Made by a program: the position numbers and the translations under genes. The notes under the pieces are model-generated. The model saw nothing but the letters and a program-made list of their open reading frames with translations. It ran no database searches and was not told the DNA's origin. DNA of 64,000 bases. Origin: Deltaproteobacteria bacterium. Its GTDB lineage: Bacteria; Myxococcota_A; UBA796; CAJQPC01. Shown here one piece after another: positions 57,686 to 64,000 of the stretch; position 1 is the stretch's first letter; each line of letters starts with the position of its first letter. Where the stretch lies: NCBI GenBank assembly GCA_016717595.1, contig JADKFE010000041.1, forward strand, positions 15,620-79,619. The letters run 5' to 3'.

Positions 57686-58984
57686 TCAGCAGCAAGCGTC
57701 GTCCTCACCCGAGCTTGGCGCGGAGGATCCATAGGGGGCCTCGGCCTCTGCGCCCTCGCGCCAGTAGCCGGGCTCGGCGCGGTCCATAAAACGCCAGCGC
57801 AGCACCTGCACCCGCACCGTCTCCCCGGCGGCGGCGTCTCCGGCCTCTAAGGGCAAGATCACCAGGCCGTCGGCCTCGACCATGCCGCTCATGGCGCCTG
57901 AAGATTGGCTTCGCGCCGGGGTGGCGTGGACGGCGCCGTCGTCGCCCCGATGAAGGCGCGCCCGGGCGAGCAGCGCGCGGCCCGGACGTTTGCGGATCGG
58001 CGCGGTGAGCACGGCCTCGATCACCGGGCTGAACGGGCGCGAGAGGCCCAACATCGCGCGGATCACCGGGCGCACGAGCTGCTGGAACGTGACGAGGCAG
58101 CTCACGGGGTTGCCCGGCAGGCCGAAGGTGGGCTTGCCGAAGAGCCTGCCCAAAGCCACGGGTTTGCCGGGCTGCACCGCGACCTTGTGAAAACGGAGGC
58201 CGTCGGAGAGCGCGGCCTTCATCAGATCGGCCTCGCCCATGCTCACCCCGCCCGTGGTGAGGATCAGCTCGGCGTTCTGGCAGCGCGCCAAGGCGGCCTG
58301 TAGCCCGGCGGCGTCGTCTGGGGCCACACCGCAGTGGACAGGCTCACCGCCGGCCTCGGTGATCATCGCCATCAAGGCCACGGTGTTCGACGACCAGATC
58401 TGCCCAAACCCCAAGGGGAAACCCGGCTCGACGACCTCGTCGCCGGTGGAGAGCACCGCCACCCGAGGCCGCTGGCGCACCATCACCGAGGGAAAACCCA
58501 TCGCCGCGAGCATGCCCAGCTCCGCCGCGCCGAGCGTCACCCCAGCGCGCAGCACCGGCTCCCCGGCGCGAACGTCCTCGCCGGAATAACGAACATGTTG
58601 GCCGGGCTGAACCACACCACGCACCGTCACCACGCCAGAGGCGCCGCCGTCGGTGTCCTCGACCATCACGACGGCGTCGGCCCCGGCGGGCAGGGGCGCG
58701 CCGGTCATGATGCGGGCGCAGGCGCCGGAGGTGACCGTCTGCCGGGGCACGCCCCCGGCCAAGATCGTCTCCAGCACGGTGAGCTGGGTGAGGCCCGAGG
58801 CCGTGTCGGCGGCCTGCAGGGCGAAGCCGTCCATCGCCGAGTTGTCCCAGGGCGGGAGGTCCCGGGGGGCCTGGGCCGTCTCGGCGAGCACCCGGGCAAG
58901 GGCGCGCTCGAGGCCCACACGCTCGGCCGGGAGCGCCGTCACGCCCTTGAGCGCGAGCGCGACGGCCTCGTCTAAGCGCAGCAT
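57686..58984 (-). CDS. moeA: Molybdopterin molybdenumtransferase MoeA
   Basis: The 432-residue protein shows MoeA landmarks: DLPPWDNSAMDGFAL, RIMTGAPLPAGADAVV, VAVLSTGDEVV, LTTGGVSMGEADL and GLPGNPVSC, the last two being active-site loops. It inserts molybdenum into adenylated molybdopterin. ATG 58984 overlaps the stop of the lytic-transglycosylase gene by one base (TGATG), indicating translational coupling. The protein ends SGEDDACC, a C-terminal double cysteine unusual for the family. No other molybdenum cofactor gene is in the window. Confidence 0.92.
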   Translation of the reverse strand: MLRLDEAVALALKGVTALPAERVGLERALARVLAETAQAPRDLPPWDNSAMDGFALQAADTASGLTQLTVLETILAGGVPRQTVTSGACARIMTGAPLPAGADAVVMVEDTDGGASGVVTVRGVVQPGQHVRYSGEDVRAGEPVLRAGVTLGAAELGMLAAMGFPSVMVRQRPRVAVLSTGDEVVEPGFPLGFGQIWSSNTVALMAMITEAGGEPVHCGVAPDDAAGLQAALARCQNAELILTTGGVSMGEADLMKAALSDGLRFHKVAVQPGKPVALGRLFGKPTFGLPGNPVSCLVTFQQLVRPVIRAMLGLSRPFSPVIEAVLTAPIRKRPGRALLARARLHRGDDGAVHATPARSQSSGAMSGMVEADGLVILPLEAGDAAAGETVRVQVLRWRFMDRAEPGYWREGAEAEAPYGSSAPSSGEDDACC

Positions 58985-60924
58985 CAGTCCACCTGGACCT
59001 TGAGCTTCTGCCCGGGCTGAATCGTCGAGCTCTTGAGGTTGTTCCAGCTCTTCAGGTCGGTCACCGAGACGCCGTGGGCGCTGGCGATGGCGCCGAGGCT
59101 GTCGCCCTTCTTCACGGTGTAGGTCTTCCACTGCACCGTCTCGACGGGCTTGGCCGCCGCGCCGCTGCCCGAGAGCTTGAGCACCTGCCCGGGGTAGATG
59201 GCGCTGGCGCTCTTGAGGCCGTTCGCCGAGACGAGGCTCGACACGCTCACGTCATGGCGCTCGGCGATGTCCGAGAGCGTGTCGCCCTTCTTCACGGTGT
59301 AGGTCGTCGGCGCCTTGGGCGCGGCGGCCTTGGCCGTGGACGAAGACGACGTGGAGCCGCTGGTCATCACCGTGAGCTTCTGGCCGGCCTGGATGTTGTT
59401 CGCCGACTTGAGGTTGTTCCAGTCTTGCAGGTCGGAGGTGCTCACGTCGTAGCGGTCGGCGATGGTCGAGAGCGTCTCGCCTTTGGCCACGGTGTGGGTG
59501 CGGGCGGTGGGCTTGCTCGTCGTGGTCGTGGACTTGGACGTGCTGGGCTTGCTGGAGGAGCTTGAGGGCTTCGACGCGCTGGCGGTGAGCGCCTCGGGCG
59601 GCGGCGCCGCCGTGCCCGAGCGGGGGATGAGCAGCACCGTGCCCACGGCCACCATGTTCGGGTTGGAGATGCGGTTGTAGCTCGCCAAGGCCGAGGTGCT
59701 CACGCCGTAGCGGGCGGCGATCTTGCTCATCGTCTCGCCTTTGGCCACGGTGTGCTTCTGGAAGGTGAGCCGATCGCTCTCGGGCACCTTGGCCAAGGCC
59801 TCCATGAACCGCTCCTTGGAGCCCACGGGGATCCGCAGGCCGTGTTTGGAGTCGGGCGGGGTGGCGCCGCGTAAGATCGACGGGTTGAGCGTCTGGAGCT
59901 CTTCTTGGGAGATCCCGGCGCACTTCGCCAAGACGTCCATGCCGTAGGCGCCGTCTACGATGGCCGTGTCGTACTTCGGCGGGGCGTCGCCCTTGATGCC
60001 GGTGAAGCCGTAACGCTCGGGGTGTTTGCCGATGATCGCCGCCGCCAACACCTTGGGGACGTAGTTGCGGGTCTCTTCAGGGATGCTGCCCGTCTCGTAG
60101 AGCACCCAGAAGTTGCGGGTGTTGTGGGTCTTCGCGGCCTTGGAGATGCGGGAGGGCGCGCAGTTGTAGCCGGCCCAGGCCAGGTACCAGTCGCCGAAGT
60201 GGCTCTTGAGATCCTTGAGCAGGGCCGCGGCGGCGGCGGTGGCGAGCTCGGGGTCGCGGCGGTCGTCTACCCAGTAGTCCACGCGCAGGCCGTAGCCCTT
60301 CGCCGTGGGGCTGATGAACTGCCACAGGCCCACGGCCTCGGCCCAAGAGCGCGCGTTCACCGAGAAGCCCGACTCCACCATCGAGACGTAGATCAGGTCT
60401 TTGGGGAGCTTCTGGCGCTCCATCTCGGAGTAGATCATCGGCTCAAAGGCCGGTTTACGCGAGAGCCACTTGCCGAACCACTTGCGCCCCGAGCCCAAGA
60501 AGTAGCGCATCCAGCGCTCGACGTGGGCGTTGGTGACGATGGGGATGTCAAACTCACCCGGCGCCAGCTTGTCGAGGTGCAGCGGGTCCACCTCAAGGGC
60601 CTGGAAGGGGTTGAGGTAGAGGCCCAGATCCGGCAGGTGGAAGATGGCCTCAGCGGTGAGCGCGGCCTGCTCGGCGAAGCGCTCTTCAGCGAGCTCTTTT
60701 GAGGCGACCACCTCTTCAGGGGTGATCGGCTCGGCGCGACCGCCCTCGATGTGATCCCAGATCGACGTCGGCGCGGCGGGCGCCTCCCCCAAAGGCACCA
60801 CGACCACCGGCGCGATCACCGGATCGATGTCCTCGTCCGCGGCCTCGCCGGAGGGATCCTGGGCGTAGGCCGCAGGCGCCAGAGCGCTCAGCGAGAGGCA
60901 GGTCAGCAGGGAGAGCAGGCGCAT
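58984..60924 (-). CDS. mltD: Membrane-bound lytic transglycosylase with four LysM domains (MltD-type)
   Basis: Starting at ATG 60924, the 646-residue protein has a signal peptide (MRLLSLLTCLSLSALAPAAY, then AQD), an acidic linker, and a soluble lytic transglycosylase domain (about 150-290) with catalytic Glu in YVSMVESGFSVNARS, GLWQFISPTAKGYGL and AWAGYNCAPSRI. Four LysM repeats follow, each with the (V/T)AKGET or VKKGD start: about residues 390-435, 478-522, 540-585 and 600-646. Ser/Thr/Lys-rich linkers separate the first two. It cleaves peptidoglycan glycan strands and binds them through LysM. E. coli MltD has two LysM units, so four is longer than usual. Confidence 0.9.
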   Translation of the reverse strand: MRLLSLLTCLSLSALAPAAYAQDPSGEAADEDIDPVIAPVVVVPLGEAPAAPTSIWDHIEGGRAEPITPEEVVASKELAEERFAEQAALTAEAIFHLPDLGLYLNPFQALEVDPLHLDKLAPGEFDIPIVTNAHVERWMRYFLGSGRKWFGKWLSRKPAFEPMIYSEMERQKLPKDLIYVSMVESGFSVNARSWAEAVGLWQFISPTAKGYGLRVDYWVDDRRDPELATAAAAALLKDLKSHFGDWYLAWAGYNCAPSRISKAAKTHNTRNFWVLYETGSIPEETRNYVPKVLAAAIIGKHPERYGFTGIKGDAPPKYDTAIVDGAYGMDVLAKCAGISQEELQTLNPSILRGATPPDSKHGLRIPVGSKERFMEALAKVPESDRLTFQKHTVAKGETMSKIAARYGVSTSALASYNRISNPNMVAVGTVLLIPRSGTAAPPPEALTASASKPSSSSSKPSTSKSTTTTSKPTARTHTVAKGETLSTIADRYDVSTSDLQDWNNLKSANNIQAGQKLTVMTSGSTSSSSTAKAAAPKAPTTYTVKKGDTLSDIAERHDVSVSSLVSANGLKSASAIYPGQVLKLSGSGAAAKPVETVQWKTYTVKKGDSLGAIASAHGVSVTDLKSWNNLKSSTIQPGQKLKVQVD

Positions 60925-61072
60925 CTTCAGCTCACAGGTGAGGATAGGTGTTGACATGCCAAGTATAGCGGACGTGCCTCGCTGTGGGCAGGGGGAAGCG
61001 GCGGGGTGTGTAGATTTTTTCGCACCCGCGGCGCCAAGGTAAACTGCGCGAGCTCACCCTCATGGAGCCGTC

Positions 61073-62056
61073 ATGCGCCGCGTCTTCTACACCACCCCCG
61101 ACCCCGACCCCGCGCGCACCGTCGAGGTCTTGGACGTAGACGAGCCCCGCTGCCCCGACGCCGGGGTGCTCGTCGCCGTCGAGGCCCGGCCGATCAACCC
61201 CGCCGACCTGCTCCTGCTCACCGGCCGCCACGTCTTCACCCCGACGTTGCCCGCCTCGGTGGGCATCGAAGGCGCCGGGCGGGTGATCGCCGCGGGCCCC
61301 ACGAGCCGCCTGCGCGTCGGCGACGTGGTCGCGTTGCCCCGGGGCGGCACCTGGGCCGAGCGCCTGGCCTACGGTGACGACGAGGTCTTGCCGCTCCCAG
61401 GCGACGTAGACATTGAGCAGGCCGCCATGCTCTGCGTGAACCCCTTCACCGCCGTCGGGCTGTTGGAGGGCCTGCCTGATGGCGCCACCATCGCTTTGAA
61501 CGCGGGCACCTCCGCGGTGTCGCGCCTCGTCTTGAGCCTCGCCCGGCGACGGGGCCTACGCGCCTTGGCCGTGGTTCGTGACGCCCGCTCCGAAGACGAG
61601 CTCCTCGCCTTGGGCGCCGCCGCGGTGTTGGTGGACGGCGACGACCTCGCCCAGCGCCTCCGCCACGCCGCCGGGGCGCCCATCGTGCGTGGCCTCGACG
61701 CCGTGGCGGGCGCGGCGTCGGGTCGGCTGTTCGACAGCGTCGCTGAGGGCGGTGATCTCATCGTCTATGGCCTGCTCTCGTCGAGCAAGGTCGAGCTGCC
61801 CGCCGCGAACCTCGTCTTTCGTGACGTGACCGTGCGGGGGTACTCCCGGCTGCGCTGTTACGCGGCGATGTCGCCCGAGCGGCGGGCCGAGATCGGCGCG
61901 GAGCTGGTCGCGCTCGTGAGCTCGGGCGACGCCATCACCCCGATCGCGGCGCGTTATCCGCTGGAGCGAGCGCGAGAGGCCGTCGCCCACCACGAGCGCC
62001 CCGGCCGCCAAGGCAAGATCCTCCTCGTCTCCCCGCCCGCGCTCCCCACGGGGTGA
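61073..62056 (+). CDS. Zinc-independent MDR-superfamily oxidoreductase (quinone/enoyl reductase type)
   Basis: The 327-residue protein fits the medium-chain dehydrogenase/reductase family without zinc ligands: VEARPINPADLLLLTGR, LPASVGIEGAGRVIAAGP, RVGDVVALP, and a Rossmann domain starting near GATIALNAGTSAVSRLVL. The segment order resembles trans-2-enoyl-CoA reductase (MECR/Etr1) or quinone oxidoreductase; NADPH is the likely cofactor. GGAG lies just before the ATG. It is divergent from the mltD-moeA operon and followed by the NtrC-like gene after 43 bases. Confidence 0.83.
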   Translation: MRRVFYTTPDPDPARTVEVLDVDEPRCPDAGVLVAVEARPINPADLLLLTGRHVFTPTLPASVGIEGAGRVIAAGPTSRLRVGDVVALPRGGTWAERLAYGDDEVLPLPGDVDIEQAAMLCVNPFTAVGLLEGLPDGATIALNAGTSAVSRLVLSLARRRGLRALAVVRDARSEDELLALGAAAVLVDGDDLAQRLRHAAGAPIVRGLDAVAGAASGRLFDSVAEGGDLIVYGLLSSSKVELPAANLVFRDVTVRGYSRLRCYAAMSPERRAEIGAELVALVSSGDAITPIAARYPLERAREAVAHHERPGRQGKILLVSPPALPTG

Positions 62057-62099
62057 GCCGTGTTAGCCTTGGGGGTTCGCCCCTGGAGAAGCTGACCCC

Positions 62100-63323
62100 G
62101 TGGACGCCGCCGTCGTCGTGCTCGCCACCGCCGATGAAGACCGCCGCGCGCCGGTCCTGCGGGAGCTGACCCGCGCGGGCTTCGCCGTGCTCACCGAGGC
62201 GAGCTGGGAGGGCCTCACCCGGCAGGTCTCCCAGCCTGGGCGTGGCCTCGCGCTCATCGACCCCGAGCTGCCTGAGCTGCGCCCGGCCCTGCTCGTGGAG
62301 CTGGCGGCCTCATTGCCCCGGGCCCCCGCCCTCTTCGCCTTGGCACCCTGCCCCCACCTCACCGTGGCGCCGAGCGCCCAGCTCCTCACCTTGGCCCGAC
62401 GTCACGCCGCGCCGCTCATCGACGCCGACGAGCGCAAAGAGCTGCGCCTGATGGGCCTGGGCCCCGACGCCCTCGATCTGCTGCAGTCCGCCGCCCGAAG
62501 CCCCCAGCCCGTCGCCTTGGAGGGGGAGCGCGGCACGGGAAAACGCCGCCTCGCCCGGCTTCTGCACGCGCTCAGCGGCCGCCCCGGGCCCATGGAGACC
62601 CCCGAGGGGGACCTCCTCGCCGCCCGACCCTCGGCCACGCCGGGCACCTGGTACCTGCCGCGCCTGGATGATCTCGACGAGGTGACCTTCACCACCTTGG
62701 CCTCCCGGGCGGCGCGCCACGGCCAAGGCCTCGTGTGCGCCACGCGGCGGCCGCTCTCCGGCCAGCGCGGCATCGGGCTCACCCCTCTGCGCCTGCGCCC
62801 TCTGCGCGAGCGCCCCGACGAGCTCCGCGAGCTGGCGACCCTCTACCTGGAGCGATACCAGCGCCGCCTGGGCCTGCCCCGCCGCCGCCCCGACAAGGCG
62901 TTCTGGGCGTTGTTGCGGCAATACCCCTGGCCGGGCAACGTGCGAGAGCTCGAGGCCTTCGCCGTGCAGGCGCTCACGTCCACCTCCGGGCCCACCCTAC
63001 GCGGCGAGGAGCTGCCGCCGCGTGTGCGGGCGCTGGTGGAGCTCGGCGACCGCCCGGCCGCCTTTGACGAGGCCCAGAGCTTCGAGGAGCTCGTCGAGCA
63101 CCGCCTCGGCAACCTCTTGGAGGGCCTGCCCCCCGGCGCGGCCTTGGACCTGCACACCCTCGTCGTGGAGTCCACCGAGCGCGCGCTCTTGCGCCTCGTC
63201 TTGACCCGCACCGCCGGGAACCAGAAGGCCGCCGCCCAGATGTTGGGCCTCGCGCGGAACACGCTGCACGCCAAGGCGCTGCACCTGGGGCTCATCACGG
63301 CGAAGCCGAAGGGGGGCCGATGA
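62100..63323 (+). CDS. Degenerate NtrC-like regulator lacking the sigma-54 contact loop
   Basis: The 407-residue protein starts at GTG 62100. The N-terminal 110 residues look like a decayed receiver domain. The AAA+ part is reduced: a P-loop GERGTGKRRLARL, a Walker-B-like LPRLDDLDEVT, then RPLRERPDELREL and YPWPGNVRELEAF, but no GAFTGA loop between them. A Fis-type helix-turn-helix ends it (KAAAQMLGLARNTLHAKAL). Without GAFTGA it probably cannot activate sigma-54 polymerase, so a repressor or sigma-70-dependent regulator is more likely. Its stop overlaps the thiE start. Confidence 0.8.
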   Translation: MDAAVVVLATADEDRRAPVLRELTRAGFAVLTEASWEGLTRQVSQPGRGLALIDPELPELRPALLVELAASLPRAPALFALAPCPHLTVAPSAQLLTLARRHAAPLIDADERKELRLMGLGPDALDLLQSAARSPQPVALEGERGTGKRRLARLLHALSGRPGPMETPEGDLLAARPSATPGTWYLPRLDDLDEVTFTTLASRAARHGQGLVCATRRPLSGQRGIGLTPLRLRPLRERPDELRELATLYLERYQRRLGLPRRRPDKAFWALLRQYPWPGNVRELEAFAVQALTSTSGPTLRGEELPPRVRALVELGDRPAAFDEAQSFEELVEHRLGNLLEGLPPGAALDLHTLVVESTERALLRLVLTRTAGNQKAAAQMLGLARNTLHAKALHLGLITAKPKGGR

Positions 63324-63902
63324 GCCCGCTGCGCCCAGGGCTGTACGGCATCGCGGACTCGGGCTTTGGCGACCCCGTCGTGCTCGGGCGGCTGTTGCTC
63401 TCGGCGGGGGCTGTGGCGGTGCAGCTTCGGTGCAAAGGTTGGGGTCAGGACGACGTCGCGGCGGCGCTGCGGGCGCTGCGTGGGCCTTGTCGTGAGGCCG
63501 GGGTGCCGCTGATCGTGAACGACTACGCGGCCTTGGCGGGCCTCTGCGACGGGGTTCACCTGGGCCAAGGCGACGGGGCCTTCCCGCCGAGCGCGCGGGT
63601 TCGGGGGCGCTCGACGCACAGCTTGGAGGACCTCGCCGCTGCCGAGGCTGAAGGGGTGGACTACGTCGGCTTTGGGCCGGTGTACGGGACGACCACGAAG
63701 CCCGACGCGCGGTCGCGGCGTGGGGTGGAGGCCCTGGCCGAGGTGTGCGCGGCGGCGCGGGCGCCGGTGGTCGCCATCGGCGGGATCACCCTCAACCGGC
63801 GGGAGGAGGTGTTCGCCGCCGGGGCGCGCGTGTGTGGCGGTGATCGGCGGGGTGTTTGGCGCGGGGGATCCTTGGGCGGCGGCGCGGGGGTTTGGGCGGT
63901 AG
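63320..63902 (+). CDS. thiE: Thiamine-phosphate synthase ThiE, one apparent frameshift
   Basis: The start ATG 63320 overlaps the regulator stop (ATGA). The frame fits ThiE: GLYGIADSGFGDP, VAVQLRCKGWG, VNDYAALAGLCDGVHLGQGD, VDYVGFGPVYGTTTKPD and VVAIGGIT. One extra base in the GCGCGCG at 63824-63830 shifts the end; removing it restores VAVIGGVFGAGDPWAAARGF and a stop at 63902, 193 residues in all, close to the family's usual length of about 200-210. It joins the thiazole and pyrimidine moieties of thiamine. No TPP riboswitch is seen before it. Confidence 0.85.
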
Positions 63903-64000
63903 GGTCGCCATTCCAACGGCCGACGAAGGAGGCGAACGTTGAGGAGCAGGCCCACTTCTTCGTGACCTCCCGTCCGCGTCGGCATCACGAGCCGACTCAC
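63903..64000. other. Right edge, no gene assigned
   Basis: These 98 bases follow thiE. GAAGGAGGCGAAC at about 63925 resembles a ribosome binding site, but the following TTG frame stops after eight codons. A minus-strand frame open to the window edge overlaps the thiE and regulator genes in the wrong direction and is treated as a shadow. No terminator hairpin with a T run was found. Confidence 0.3.

Noticed and set aside
62843..64000. Minus-strand frame open at the right edge (385 codons)
   Set aside because: It lies antisense to well-supported regulator and thiE coding sequence and has no family features; only the last 98 bases are free of genes.

Overview
The window is a high-GC bacterial chromosome segment that looks like Myxococcota or a related former deltaproteobacterial lineage. 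The evidence is the set of lipoproteins built from MopE-type Asp/Cys repeats, the multidomain Ser/Thr kinases with TPR, AAA+ or PEGA modules, the HTTM proteins, and sigma-54 enhancer-binding regulators. This placement is an inference. Genes are dense: no gap between genes exceeds about 200 bases. I saw no tRNA, rRNA, CRISPR array or insertion sequence.

Layout. (1) 1-4882: a polymorphic-toxin gene ending in a restriction-endonuclease-like tip, followed by a truncated putative immunity gene; GC drops over the tip. (2) 5059-16274: two giant tandem paralogues. One is an AAA+/TPR/kinase protein with intact kinase motifs; the other carries a decayed pseudokinase. (3) 16365-21539: two lipoproteins (one with MopE repeats and a C-type lectin domain), an HTTM two-gene cassette and an FG-GAP lipoprotein. 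(4) 21548-27127: a sulfate ABC importer operon (sbp-cysT-cysW-cysA) with a sigma-54 enhancer-binding protein at its end, a consensus sigma-54 -24/-12 promoter upstream and a cluster of TCGTGG/CCACGA sites just before that promoter. (5) 27200-30740: an Rpn-type nuclease, a class V aminotransferase (SufS-like) and a sulfotransferase. (6) 30882-32180: a MopE-repeat lipoprotein whose thioredoxin domain is read through an in-frame TGA at the first position of the CxxC site, with a matching bacterial SECIS hairpin. It is very probably a selenoprotein. (7) 32250-38939: a membrane-anchored GrpE-like protein, a DUF4863 protein, a second HTTM cassette, a DprE2/DprE1-like epimerase pair, a DUF2914 protein and a small exported protein. 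(8) 38956-47293: a glycosyltransferase, a three-gene operon (exported protein, 12-repeat MopE/lamin-tail lipoprotein, kinase), BioY and a small exported protein with a strong terminator. (9) 47360-57568: a lipoprotein, an isochorismatase-like hydrolase, a prolyl oligopeptidase, BolA, a ViaA-like VWA protein, a TonB receptor with TPR and PEGA domains, and a PEGA kinase. (10) 57686-63902: moeA, a LysM lytic transglycosylase, an MDR oxidoreductase, a degenerate NtrC-like regulator and thiE.

Six one-base frame disruptions affect five otherwise intact genes (two in the toxin; one each in the prolyl oligopeptidase, TonB receptor, PEGA kinase and thiE). All lie in short G/C runs or GC repeats and restore a full-length family member when corrected, so base-calling or assembly error is more likely than pseudogenization. 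Two themes stand out: sulfur/selenium handling (sulfate import under apparent sigma-54 control, SufS-like enzyme, sulfotransferase, selenocysteine thioredoxin) and a repeated design in which one acidic Asp/Cys repeat scaffold carries different C-terminal domains on lipoproteins.
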